A stretch of 54,162 bases of DNA, taken from NCBI GenBank assembly GCA_002783405.1, contig PFGG01000043.1, forward strand, positions 1-54,162, in the 5' to 3' direction. This document shows positions 7,692 through 16,087 of this stretch, piece by piece; position 1 is the first letter of the stretch, and the number at the start of each line of letters is the position of its first letter. The notes below the pieces were generated by a model. The model was given only the letters and a program-made list of their open reading frames with translations, did no database searches and had not been told where the DNA came from. Origin of the DNA: a bacterium (Candidatus Blackallbacteria) CG13_big_fil_rev_8_21_14_2_50_49_14 (lineage in GTDB: Bacteria; Cyanobacteriota; Sericytochromatia; UBA7694). The translations under genes and the position numbers were made by a program.

Positions 7692-9065
7692 TCAACCCTG
7701 GCTGGGATCATTGACAATGCCCATATAGAGAATGGTATTATAATTGCCGTAAATAATATATAAATAAGGCTTGTTGAGAATAAAATTTATTTTGGGACGA
7801 TTATCCCCAAAATCCTGTCCCGTTGATTTTTCTTTTTCTTTGTTTATCCCATTTTCATTAAAAGAAACTTTGTTTGCATGTAAAATATGAACGGGTGTTT
7901 TCGCTAAATTTTTTATCCCTAATTGCTCAATCATTGGTATAAGATCATGGCTTTGTTTTTGATTCCAAATGGGAAGAACTACCTGATTAATATCTTTGAG
8001 TTCTTGCGTTTCAATTAACTTTTCCCATTGCTCAACTGAAAAGGTTTGCGCCCAATCTAAAGCTTTTTCTTCTTTGGGTAAAATCGTCATCATGATGCAA
8101 GATCTTGTGGCTTGCGTCAAAGTTTGCGTATTGTAAAGTTCAGAATATAAAACTTCTTTTCTGTCATCAATCGAAAGATTATTCGACAAAGAAGGATCGA
8201 TGCGCATGAATCGCTGTTGTTTTTTTTCTTTTAAGGCCGTTTCAAACAGATCTGTTTTAGATTGACCTGTGTAAAAAGTATAAAGCCAATGAGAACTTAA
8301 ATAGAATGAATTAAAAAATAGATTTTGTAAATCCAATGTTTGAGGGGGTATTGAAATTAGGTCAATGTTTTGGTTTTGGGTGAGACTCTTGACCCAATCA
8401 TTGATTTCCTTGAGAGGATTTGAACTGTTTCTCCTGAATTCAGTGGCATATTTTCTTGCAAAAGCTGGAGTGATGCTGGCGTTATTTTCTTGAGAGAAGA
8501 AAAGGTTGATAAGTTTTAACTGGTTCCAATCAGTGGGTATGTCCAACGTGAACTCAGACAAATCCAAAGTTAAGGATTGAGAGTGATTTTCTTCATTGCT
8601 CATAGCTCTTAAAAATAATGAAAATTCGTATTCTATTTGAAAATCGCTCATGCCTTCAATGTGTAGAGCTTTACCGAGAGATACTTTTGACTCTCCTTCT
8701 GCATTTTGATAGAACAGCGTGAGCATGGCTCCTATTGCAAATGGAGAAAAAAGAAGATTCTTATTTGGCTGCATGTCTTTGCTCAAGATATGCAATAAAT
8801 CAAAGGCCAGCAGGCGATAACCCCGCAGTAACTTGCTTTGATTCAATTCAGTCTGTTCTTGCAAACTCAAAGGAGACAAACTGGGCATTGCTGTGGGGGT
8901 GGGCTGAGGGCTTGCACTGGGTGCTCTTTGCACAGAAGTCTGAACAGGAGAAGGTTCAGTCTGTGCTTGTGGCCATTGGCAAGCCTGAGCTGTGAGCAGG
9001 AGGAGCCCCATGCTCAAGCATTGTCCGAGGTGTTTATAAGCTTGACGTTTTATAGGTTTATTCAT
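7692..9065 (-). CDS. Serpin-like lipoprotein
   Basis: The 457-residue protein has a signal sequence with a Cys at position 29 after LLLLTAQA (an atypical lipobox), then a Pro/Ser/Thr-rich linker (about 32-66) and a serpin fold. Serpin features are SPFAIGAMLTLFYQNAEGES near the N-terminus, an NSFYLSSHWLYTF strand and the C-terminal TILYMGIVNDP. The hinge of the reactive loop (about 404-416), which needs small residues for inhibition, reads NENGINKEKEKSTG. The charged P12-P9 residues argue against classical protease trapping. The start follows the TGA of the EPTP fragment by six bases. Local composition is AT-rich, which suggests transfer. A structural role is possible. Confidence 0.85.
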   Translation of the reverse strand: MNKPIKRQAYKHLGQCLSMGLLLLTAQACQWPQAQTEPSPVQTSVQRAPSASPQPTPTAMPSLSPLSLQEQTELNQSKLLRGYRLLAFDLLHILSKDMQPNKNLLFSPFAIGAMLTLFYQNAEGESKVSLGKALHIEGMSDFQIEYEFSLFLRAMSNEENHSQSLTLDLSEFTLDIPTDWNQLKLINLFFSQENNASITPAFARKYATEFRRNSSNPLKEINDWVKSLTQNQNIDLISIPPQTLDLQNLFFNSFYLSSHWLYTFYTGQSKTDLFETALKEKKQQRFMRIDPSLSNNLSIDDRKEVLYSELYNTQTLTQATRSCIMMTILPKEEKALDWAQTFSVEQWEKLIETQELKDINQVVLPIWNQKQSHDLIPMIEQLGIKNLAKTPVHILHANKVSFNENGINKEKEKSTGQDFGDNRPKINFILNKPYLYIIYGNYNTILYMGIVNDPSQG

Positions 9066-9071
9066 TTTCCC

Positions 9072-9338
9072 TCACTCAAACCTGAAGATTTCAGAGTTGC
9101 CATGAAAGCCGTCGAGGTCGTGGGTGTTGGCCAGGGCCATGAGATAGGTTTGTTCACCGACCTGCATGAAATTCCAGTCAAAGGCTCCTCCTGTGGTATC
9201 GATGATCTCACGCAACTGAAACTTAACGCCATCCCAGTGATAAAGACGAGAGGTATTGTCTCCATTGGCCACAATCAGATAATCTTCACCCTTGACTTCA
9301 AAATGCTTCCAATGGCGGGCTGAGGCCCAAAAGGACAC
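9072..9338 (-). pseudogene. EPTP-repeat protein fragment (C-terminal end)
   Basis: The 88 residues contain two EPTP-type beta-propeller repeats: WKHFEVKGEDYLIVANGDNT with LYHWDGVKF, then AFDWNFMQVGEQTYLMALAN with a final IFRFE. Full EPTP propellers carry about seven repeats, so this looks like the tail of a larger surface protein. A TGA lies directly before the GTG at 9338, and no repeat is visible further upstream in any frame. AGGG lies six bases before that GTG, so a short functional protein cannot be ruled out. It is followed after six bases by the serpin-like gene, so the two were probably co-transcribed. Confidence 0.55.
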
Positions 9339-9640
9339 TCAACCCTATCAACGAAAAGGTTGCAAAAAATAGACATGCGAAAAAACGCCCCTCAAGTGCT
9401 GGCCTTTAATGGCTCATGGCAGTGATCCTGTGCTGAGAATAGAATAACACTTCAAAAAAACCTGTCAATATCTGGTTTTTGTCATATTTTTGTCTAAATG
9501 TCATAAAAGCTGTTTTTTCAGATTGAATCGAAGGCTCAAAAGAGGGGGCAAAAGCAGATGGGCTATGTGACAAAACAATTAATAAAATTTTACATAAAGA
9601 TGACGAAAAAGTTTGAAAAATTTTTGAAACGGGGGGTATT
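9339..9640. other. AT-rich intergenic region, no gene seen
   Basis: About 300 bases lie between the EPTP fragment and the lpxD stop. The region is AT-rich, with three TGTCA/TGTCT motifs near 9460-9505 and no coding signal on either strand. It probably contains eroded sequence from the lost 5' part of the EPTP gene and a promoter for the serpin locus. No convincing terminator for lpxD is visible. Confidence 0.5.
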
Positions 9641-10651
9641 TTATTGAGCGTTCAGATTCCGTAATCGCTTGAAGAGTTCGGGTAACCGGCGCAGCAGCGC
9701 CTGCTGTTTGAGTTCCTGACGGTGCTCCTGGGCTGGAAAACCTGATATTTTAAGTCCTGCGGGAATATCTTGGGTAATGCCACTCTTGCCTGCGGCAATC
9801 ACGCCTGAGCCGATTTCAAGATGCCCGGCCACGCCTGTCTGCCCTGCCAGGGTCACAAAATCACCCAGCACGGTCGAGCCGGAGATCCCGACCTGGGCCA
9901 CCAGCAGGCAATGCCTGCCAATTTGCACATTGTGACCGATCTGAACCAGATTGTCGATTTTGGTGCCTGTGCCAATTCGGGTCTGGCCCACGGTGCCACG
10001 GTCGATGCTGACCTGGGCCCCAATTTCGACCCGGTCGCCAATTTCAACCCCGCCGGTTTGGGGAATTTTATGGTGCTGCCCGTCCTTAAAATAAAAGCCA
10101 TAGCCGTCGGAGCCAATCACGCTGCCACTGTGAATGATGACCTGATCCCCCAGACTGACCTGATCATAGAGCGTGACCTGGGGGTAAAGTCGGCACTGTG
10201 CGCCGATACGTACCTGTGAACCCAGGCTGACATGGGCAGAAAGAACCGTGTTTTCACCAATTTCAACGCTATCGCCCAGTACACAATAGGGGCCAATCTG
10301 GGCGCTGGGCGCAATTTTACACGCCTTGCCCAGGATGGCTGTGGGATGAATCCCTGGCTGTGGGGGGGCTGGGGCATGAAAAAAGGCCAGCAGACTGGCC
10401 AAGGCTTCGCGTACCTCGGGTACGATCAGGCAATATTTATCTTTTAAATCTTCGGTTTTGAGTTCAGGGCTCAAGAGCACCGTTTGTGCGGCAGAAGCCT
10501 GTACGGCTTCTGCCCAGCGGGCATCCAGTAAAAAAACCAGATCCTCCCGCAGGGCTTCTTCAGGGGTGCTGATTCGGGCGATTTCCCAGCTGGGATCGCC
10601 TGCCAGATCTGCACCTGTTAAACGGGCCAGAACATCAAGACGATGCGGCAT
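9641..10651 (-). CDS. lpxD: UDP-3-O-acylglucosamine N-acyltransferase
   Basis: LpxD adds the N-linked acyl chain in the third step of lipid A synthesis in the cytosol, so the organism probably makes LPS. The 336 residues match the family: an N-terminal uridine-binding domain (about 1-100), a left-handed beta-helix of hexapeptide repeats (about 101-290), and a C-terminal helix (about 305-336). His240 in QIGHNVQIG is the expected catalytic base. The gene starts five bases after the OmpH-like gene and is the last gene of the bamA operon, an arrangement found in many diderms. Confidence 0.95.
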   Translation of the reverse strand: MPHRLDVLARLTGADLAGDPSWEIARISTPEEALREDLVFLLDARWAEAVQASAAQTVLLSPELKTEDLKDKYCLIVPEVREALASLLAFFHAPAPPQPGIHPTAILGKACKIAPSAQIGPYCVLGDSVEIGENTVLSAHVSLGSQVRIGAQCRLYPQVTLYDQVSLGDQVIIHSGSVIGSDGYGFYFKDGQHHKIPQTGGVEIGDRVEIGAQVSIDRGTVGQTRIGTGTKIDNLVQIGHNVQIGRHCLLVAQVGISGSTVLGDFVTLAGQTGVAGHLEIGSGVIAAGKSGITQDIPAGLKISGFPAQEHRQELKQQALLRRLPELFKRLRNLNAQ

Positions 10652-10656
10652 GGCGC

Positions 10657-11163
10657 CTATTTTTTCTTTTTCAGCTCTTCAACCACTTCGTTGGTGATAT
10701 CCACGCCCCCAAAGAGTACCAATTGCTTGTTGATTACGATTTCGAGCTTGCGTTTTTGAGCCACAGCTTTGACGATATCCTGCACGTCTTTTTCGAGCTG
10801 GATTTTCATTTTTTGAATTTCAGCTTTGCGTTTTTCCAGACGGGTTTCTTCTGATTTGACCTGCTCCAGCAATTGGCGTTCGAGTTCCTGTTTTTTGCGC
10901 AGAAATTCATCTTCTTTCATGTTTGCACGTGCAGTTTCAAGCTCTTTAAGCTTTTGGTTGCGGGATTCATAGAGCTTTTGTTCTGCGCTTTTGAGATCGG
11001 CTTCAGCAGAACGCAGTACTTGCAGAAGAGAACTTTGGCTGAGAATCTGTTGGGTATCAACCACGCCGACCCGTGCGTCTTCAGCACGTACAGCCGGGGT
11101 GGCGATCCAGGTGCTGGCAGCGATCAGCAGAGCGGTTGCGAGAATTTTGATTTGCTTCTTCAT
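10657..11163 (-). CDS. OmpH/Skp family periplasmic chaperone
   Basis: This 168-residue protein has a cleavable signal peptide (about 1-27, ending AVRA) and then RVGVVDTQQILSQS, the typical first strand and helix of Skp. A long charged coiled coil (about 55-130) follows, then a short return strand with KLEIVINKQLVLFGGVDITN. Skp trimers hold unfolded outer-membrane proteins on the way to BamA. Its place between bamA and lpxD supports the call. The start lies 27 bases after the bamA stop. Confidence 0.9.
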   Translation of the reverse strand: MKKQIKILATALLIAASTWIATPAVRAEDARVGVVDTQQILSQSSLLQVLRSAEADLKSAEQKLYESRNQKLKELETARANMKEDEFLRKKQELERQLLEQVKSEETRLEKRKAEIQKMKIQLEKDVQDIVKAVAQKRKLEIVINKQLVLFGGVDITNEVVEELKKKK

Positions 11164-11190
11164 TTGGAATTATTCCTTGTATTTTTCTTT

Positions 11191-13188
11191 TTAGAATTTT
11201 TGTCCGATGCTAAAGTGTAACTGCCCGGCATCAAACAGGGTACCAAAATTGATTCGTGAAAAATCACGAACCCCATAATCCAGACGCAAGGGACCCATCG
11301 GAGTGTTCAATCGAATGCCCAAACCGACCCCATATTTAAACGGGAGTCCTTGATTTGCAGCAATGCGATCTTCAGGAACAGGTAAAAAGTCGCCAAGATC
11401 TGTAAAGATCACCCCAGAAACAGGGTTAAAAATTGGAAAACGCAACTCGGCGCTGCCAATAATGAAATGTTTGCCAAAAAGATAACCATTTTCAGGCCAA
11501 CCGCGAATCACGTTAAAACCGTTTGAATAAAACTGTTCATAAGGTGGGTTTTGCCCCAGATAGGTCCCCCCGCGAACGCCAAGGGCCAGGGTCAGCCAAT
11601 CGGTGATGCCGATATACGTGCTCAGGTTGCCTGCCAGTTTCAAATAGGCTGAATCCCCCCAGACAGGTTCAAAGGAGAAAAGACCATACCAACCACTTTT
11701 GGGGTCGATAATAATATCGCGGGTATCATAGGAGAGGGAGCCCCCCACGCTGAAAAAGACGTCGGTGGCACTGAAGCGGTTGCTGATCGACAAATCCCGG
11801 CGGGGATTGCCACTGAGGTCGGTAACGCCGACCTGTTCAGCCCGTACTGAGAGCGAACCGCGCCAGGGAGAGGTCAGATCGCCAAACAAGGGGCGGCCAA
11901 AACTCAGGCTGGAGCCGACTCTGCGTTGGATAATGCCGTTGCCGAGATTGAGATTGAACAGCGTTTGCTGGGCGCCAGAGCCAAAGAACAAAGGCACACG
12001 TTCTGAGAAAATGCTGGCACCAAAGGAGGTGCGGCCGGGAAACATCCAGGGGTCAAAGAAATCTATCCGGCCCAAAAGGGTACGTTGGGCCTGACCAAAG
12101 GTTGCGCCCGTAAAAATACTGAAAACATTGACCCCAAATTGCAGGTCAACGCCCAGACGGCGGCCTTCTCCCATCAGGTTGTCTTTGTTAATGCTGAAAG
12201 TACCAATCAAGCCGTCGCGGTTATTGTAACCTGCCCCCAGGTTCACAGAACCTGTTGGTTTTTCTTTGACTTCAACGACCAAAATCCAGTGATTGGGATC
12301 TTTTTCGCCTGGTTTGGGCAGCAAGTTCATGCTCTCGAAAAAATTGGTATTAAAAACGCGGCGCAAATCGCCCTGCATGCGGTTGCTGTCAAAAAGCTCA
12401 CCGGGTTTAAGCGTAATTTCACGCAGAACGACATAGTCTTTGGTTTCTTGGGTGCCTGAAACCTGAATATCTTCAATTACGCCTTCGTTCATGCGCAATT
12501 CAAGTACCCCATCGCTCGAAATCAAACCACTGCGATCTTCGACCTTGGCCTGCAGAATTTGCAGACTGGCCAGGGCATAGCCTCTCTGGCGGTAGGCGGC
12601 TTCAATCTTTTCTTTGGTTTCGCGGATATCGTTAAAGTTGGCGGTCTTGCCGACTTGATCCTTAAAAACATCCAGGATTTGCTCTTTGCTGAAGACTTGA
12701 AGATCATCATTGATGATTTTTATTTCTTTGAGTGTGGGGTTTTCCTGCACCATGACTACCAGTCGGTAGCCGCCTTCCATGGGTTGGCGGGTGGCCGTGA
12801 CATCGAGAAAATAACCCAGGCCATAGACACGGCGTAAGTCGTTGCGAATCTGTTCGGCACTGACCTCATCGCCCGGCTTGGTAAACATGGAAAGCAGCAC
12901 GGCATCTTTATAGTCTGTACCCTCAACGGTGACTTCAACAATTTTCATGGTATCGGCTTGAATCGTGGGCTCTTCAACGGCGGGTTGATCGAGAAGTCCG
13001 CTGCCTGGGGTTGCTGGCGAATCCAAAATACCACTGCTGCTCGGGGCCGGTGAGGACGACTCACTGGTCGGAGAAGGGCTGGCCTGGGGGTCGCTGGTAG
13101 GCGCTTCTGAGGAGGTTTGTGCCAGAGCCTGTGGCATAGCAACCAGCAGAGCTGTCAGTAGTGGGATAAGGAGCCTGAAATCTTGCAT
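11191..13188 (-). CDS. bamA: Outer-membrane assembly factor BamA (Omp85)
   Basis: BamA folds beta-barrels into the outer membrane. The 665 residues comprise a signal peptide (about 1-23), a Pro/Ser-rich linker (about 25-75), three POTRA domains (about 85-310) and an Omp85 barrel (about 320-665) ending in a terminal Phe. Proteobacterial BamA has five POTRA domains; three with a proline-rich N-terminus is the cyanobacterial-type layout. The barrel holds a VIRGWPENGYLFG segment, the family's conserved (V/I)RG motif. The gene heads the operon with the chaperone and lpxD and faces the DnaA-box region upstream. Confidence 0.93.
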   Translation of the reverse strand: MQDFRLLIPLLTALLVAMPQALAQTSSEAPTSDPQASPSPTSESSSPAPSSSGILDSPATPGSGLLDQPAVEEPTIQADTMKIVEVTVEGTDYKDAVLLSMFTKPGDEVSAEQIRNDLRRVYGLGYFLDVTATRQPMEGGYRLVVMVQENPTLKEIKIINDDLQVFSKEQILDVFKDQVGKTANFNDIRETKEKIEAAYRQRGYALASLQILQAKVEDRSGLISSDGVLELRMNEGVIEDIQVSGTQETKDYVVLREITLKPGELFDSNRMQGDLRRVFNTNFFESMNLLPKPGEKDPNHWILVVEVKEKPTGSVNLGAGYNNRDGLIGTFSINKDNLMGEGRRLGVDLQFGVNVFSIFTGATFGQAQRTLLGRIDFFDPWMFPGRTSFGASIFSERVPLFFGSGAQQTLFNLNLGNGIIQRRVGSSLSFGRPLFGDLTSPWRGSLSVRAEQVGVTDLSGNPRRDLSISNRFSATDVFFSVGGSLSYDTRDIIIDPKSGWYGLFSFEPVWGDSAYLKLAGNLSTYIGITDWLTLALGVRGGTYLGQNPPYEQFYSNGFNVIRGWPENGYLFGKHFIIGSAELRFPIFNPVSGVIFTDLGDFLPVPEDRIAANQGLPFKYGVGLGIRLNTPMGPLRLDYGVRDFSRINFGTLFDAGQLHFSIGQKF

Positions 13189-13269
13189 AGTAGTTTTGAC
13201 CTTTGGTGTCTGTCTTCGTTTTTCCGATTCGGAGGATATTTCGTGCTGGAAAGATAAGGAGCTTGTCAG

Positions 13270-13515
13270 TAGCGCAGTATAGCAAAATTTATCCTGTTTT
13301 TAAACGCAAAACAGAGATAATTTAACCAGTGAAAGCGAAAATGGTCTGACAAAATAGATCCTCAGGCCCAGCGGATTGCCGTTTATCCACATCTTATCCA
13401 CAAGCCCGAAGAAGAATCAAAGGGGGGGTAAATTTTGTTTGAAACCTGATTTGGCGGTCTTTACAAGACTTTTGAAGTCTGACAGAAGATCTCGCTCATG
13501 CACAGTTATCCACAG
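13270..13515. other. Probable replication origin (oriC) with DnaA boxes
   Basis: Three exact TTATCCACA boxes lie at 13383-13391, 13394-13402 and 13506-13514, all on the plus strand. The first two are separated by two bases. An AT-rich stretch (about 13280-13325) lies on the bamA side and could be the unwinding element. The region sits between the bamA start and the dnaA stop. The gap on the other side of dnaA (14869-15328) has no such box. Additional relaxed boxes may be present. Confidence 0.75.
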
Positions 13516-14868
13516 TTATTTAAAGCGATCCATCAGAATTTGTAATTCCTGTTGCAGTTTCTGATCTTCTTTGAGCAGATTTTTGATTTTGTCGCGGCCA
13601 TGCAGAATGGTGGTGTGGTCGCGGTTGCCAAAAAGTTCACCGATTCGGGGGGTGGAAAGTTCTGTCAGTTCGCAACAGAGGTAAATGGCAACCTGACGGG
13701 CTGTATTAATGGCTTTGGAGCGTCCAGGTCCACGCATTTCGGTCAAGGTTACGCGGTAGAATTCGGCAACCACTTCCTGAATTCGTTCGGGGCTGAGTTC
13801 CCGTTCGGGGGCTTGGCCCAGTACCGATTGGGCGACAGCGATGGTCGGCAGGGTGTTGGTAAGAGAGGTATAGGCCATGATGCGAAGCAGGGCTCCTTCC
13901 AGTTCGCGCACGTTGTTAATATAGACGCGCGCGATATAGTGCAGCACTTCATCGGGTACATCCATGCCATCCATCTCGGCTTTTTTCTTGAGAATGGCGA
14001 TACGTGTTTCCAGTTCGGGGGGCTGAATATCTGAGATCAGGCCCATTTCAAAACGTGAGCGCAGGCGATCCTCAAGGGTTGAAATCTCACGGGGAGGCCG
14101 ATCCGAGGTGATTACGATCTGTTTGCCTGCTTCGTAGAGATCATTGAAGGTATGAAAGAACTCTTCCTGGGTACTTTCTTTGTTGCCAATAAACTGAATA
14201 TCGTCGATCAAGAGCAGATCCGTGGTGCGGTAGCGGTTTTTGAAGGCCATTTGGCTGCCATCTTTGATGGCGTTGATCAATTCGTTGGTAAAACGTTCAG
14301 AAGAGATATACATTACGCGCATGTTTTCATGCTTTGCGAGTAAATGATGGCCGATGGCCTGCATCAGATGGGTTTTTCCCAAGCCAACGCCTCCGTGAAT
14401 AAACAGTGGATTAAAGGCTTTGCCAGGAGCTTCTGCCACGCGCCAGGCTGTGGCGTGGGCAAATTTATTATGCGAACCCACCACGAAGTTATCAAAGGTA
14501 TAGCGTTCATTGAGATTGCTCTGCTGAAGCTGGCGGTCTTTGGCTGCAAATCTGTTCTCAAGGGTGCCTGAGGGGCGGGAGTGATTGGCGGGAGGAGCTG
14601 GCAAATCTGTAGCCATGCTGTCGTTGACCTCAAAAACTACCTCCATTTCCTGGCCGCTGATTTCTTCCAGGATCTCTTTAAACAGCGTGCTGTATTTGCG
14701 GCTGAGAAAATTGAGTGTAAAGCCATTGGGCGTTTCGATCACCAACTGATTGTTTTTCAGGTGGGCCGCTCGACTTTGGCGAACAAAGGATTCGTAGGTG
14801 GGTTCTGAAATGCGCTCTTTGAGGATGGCAAGTGTTTGCTGCCAGAGTGCATCAAGGTCGTAGGACAT
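13516..14868 (-). CDS. dnaA: Chromosomal replication initiator DnaA
   Basis: DnaA binds origin boxes and opens DNA for replisome loading. At 450 residues it is complete: domain I (about 1-85), a flexible linker (about 86-120), the AAA+ domain with Walker A GGVGLGKT (159-166) and Walker B LLLIDDIQF, and a C-terminal helix-turn-helix with DHTTILHGRDKI near 417-428. ATG at 14868 is preceded by GAGGAAG. The gene is divergent from rpmH, as in many bacteria. Downstream lies bamA, not dnaN. The last DnaA box nearly touches its stop codon. Confidence 0.97.
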   Translation of the reverse strand: MSYDLDALWQQTLAILKERISEPTYESFVRQSRAAHLKNNQLVIETPNGFTLNFLSRKYSTLFKEILEEISGQEMEVVFEVNDSMATDLPAPPANHSRPSGTLENRFAAKDRQLQQSNLNERYTFDNFVVGSHNKFAHATAWRVAEAPGKAFNPLFIHGGVGLGKTHLMQAIGHHLLAKHENMRVMYISSERFTNELINAIKDGSQMAFKNRYRTTDLLLIDDIQFIGNKESTQEEFFHTFNDLYEAGKQIVITSDRPPREISTLEDRLRSRFEMGLISDIQPPELETRIAILKKKAEMDGMDVPDEVLHYIARVYINNVRELEGALLRIMAYTSLTNTLPTIAVAQSVLGQAPERELSPERIQEVVAEFYRVTLTEMRGPGRSKAINTARQVAIYLCCELTELSTPRIGELFGNRDHTTILHGRDKIKNLLKEDQKLQQELQILMDRFK

Positions 14869-15328
14869 GCGTCTTCCTCATTCAAACTAGGGGTTTATTC
14901 AGTTGGGTTGCGGTGCGTTAATGTTAGCGGGATCACAGTTGAGAGGGATCATTATAGCACAGGGATCTGGCCAGGATCGGGATCTGAGCCGGTCTTTCTC
15001 TTGAATCTATAAAAGTGAATCTATTGTTCGTTTTTAGGCTGAAAGAGGAAGGCTTTGGCTGCAAATTTTTCGAAAAAAACGGGAAGTTATATTGATCAGC
15101 ACGCAAATATGCTAGACTGATACCCGTATGCTCGAAATCTGGTATCCTCAGGTTTTCACCCAGGCAGCGATTTGGCGCTTTTCTTGTGAATCCATTATTC
15201 CGATGAACAGACCCATCGACCGCCTTAAATATTACACGTTTTCGGGCATTTGACACTGGCTGCCCCTTTCTGATTTCAGCCAGTTTATAGTAAAAGCTTA
15301 AAGATTTTTTCGGAAGGACAATTGAACT
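14869..15328. other. Divergent dnaA-rpmH intergenic region
   Basis: This 460-base gap has no convincing gene. A 219-codon minus-strand frame crossing it runs antisense through rpmH and is rejected. The dnaA promoter element is at 14951-14959. Towards rpmH there is TTGACA at 15250, a stem CTGGCT/AGCCAG at 15256-15285, and a TATAGT directly after it, but their spacing does not make one standard promoter. No exact TTATCCACA or its complement was seen. Confidence 0.5.
14951..14959 (-). promoter_or_regulatory. dnaA: Extended -10 promoter element for dnaA
   Basis: On the minus strand TGCTATAAT forms a consensus extended -10 about 80 bases before the dnaA start. A -35 match at the usual distance is weak, as is common for extended -10 promoters. 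Confidence 0.5.
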
Positions 15329-15463
15329 GTGAAGCGTACATTTCAGCCCAATAAACGCAAAAGAAAAAAGACCCATGGTTTCCGCCTCAGAATGAGTAGC
15401 GTCGGGGGTCGTCGCGTGCTGAGTGCCCGTCGTCGTAAGGGCAGAAAGCGGCTCTCCGCCTAG
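15329..15463 (+). CDS. rpmH: 50S ribosomal protein bL34
   Basis: This 44-residue, highly basic protein is the large-subunit protein bL34. It begins [19 protein letters not shown] and ends [11 protein letters not shown], as in nearly all bacteria. The start is GTG, ten bases after GGAAGGA. It opens the conserved rpmH-rnpA-yidD-yidC-jag-mnmE cluster, transcribed away from dnaA. Confidence 0.97.
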   Translation: MKRTFQPNKRKRKKTHGFRLRMSSVGGRRVLSARRRKGRKRLSA

Positions 15464-15483
15464 TCTGTTCTGGAAGGAACTCT

Positions 15484-15861
15484 GTGCTTCCACGTGAAGA
15501 GCGCCTGTGCCGGCGTGACGATTTTTTACGCCTTCAAAAAAAAGGCAAAATGTTTCGTTCCCGGCTTCTCCGTTTGGTTGTCGCACCGGCACCAGATGAG
15601 CAGCGTTTGGCAGGCTTTACTGTCAGCAAGCGGATCAGCAAAAAAGCCACTGAGCGCAATCGGATTAAACGCCGTTTGCGCGCGGCTTATCGCTGTTTTT
15701 ATCCCCAAGTTGCCAAAGGCGTTTTTTTATTGTTTATCGCACAGGATGCCATCCGTGACGCGGGATTTGAAGAGATCCAGCGCCAGATAGATCGACTTCT
15801 GCGTGAGGCAGGATTAACCACGGGGGCCTATGCTGGTACGTCTGTTCGTACGTCTGATTAG
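15484..15861 (+). CDS. rnpA: Ribonuclease P protein component
   Basis: RnpA binds RNase P RNA and helps mature the 5' ends of tRNAs. The 125-residue protein has the family's RNA-binding motif [13 protein letters not shown] (about residues 58-70) and the N-terminal [13 protein letters not shown]. The start is GTG at 15484 behind GGAAGGA, 20 bases after rpmH. Its end overlaps yidD by 32 bases, a common arrangement that suggests translational coupling. Confidence 0.95.
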   Translation: MLPREERLCRRDDFLRLQKKGKMFRSRLLRLVVAPAPDEQRLAGFTVSKRISKKATERNRIKRRLRAAYRCFYPQVAKGVFLLFIAQDAIRDAGFEEIQRQIDRLLREAGLTTGAYAGTSVRTSD

Positions 15862-16069
15862 AATTTACCAGTGGACAGCTCCCTGGAGACTTCCTGTCTG
15901 TCGCTTTTATCCCACCTGCTCCCAATATGCTGTTGAGGCACTTCATTGCCATGGCGCGCTCAAGGGAAGTTGGTTGGCATTAAAACGACTGGGGCGCTGT
16001 CATCCTTTCCATCCTGGCGGCTATGACCCGGTCCAGGGTCCTTGTAAAACCTGCCAGTCTGAGATTTAG
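15830..16069 (+). CDS. yidD: Membrane protein insertion efficiency factor YidD
   Basis: YidD is a small membrane-associated protein that helps YidC-dependent insertion. The 79 residues carry the family core [15 protein letters not shown] (about 24-38) and the later [11 protein letters not shown]. An amphipathic N-terminal helix (about 1-16) should attach it to the inner membrane. It overlaps rnpA by 32 bases in another frame and is followed after 18 bases by yidC. Confidence 0.93.
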   Translation: MLVRLFVRLIRIYQWTAPWRLPVCRFYPTCSQYAVEALHCHGALKGSWLALKRLGRCHPFHPGGYDPVQGPCKTCQSEI

Positions 16070-16087
16070 ACGATTTAGGAATATTGA

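Noticed and set aside
14933-15592. 219-codon minus-strand frame across the dnaA-rpmH gap
   Set aside because: Runs antisense through rpmH and the rnpA start; no family resemblance and poor composition.
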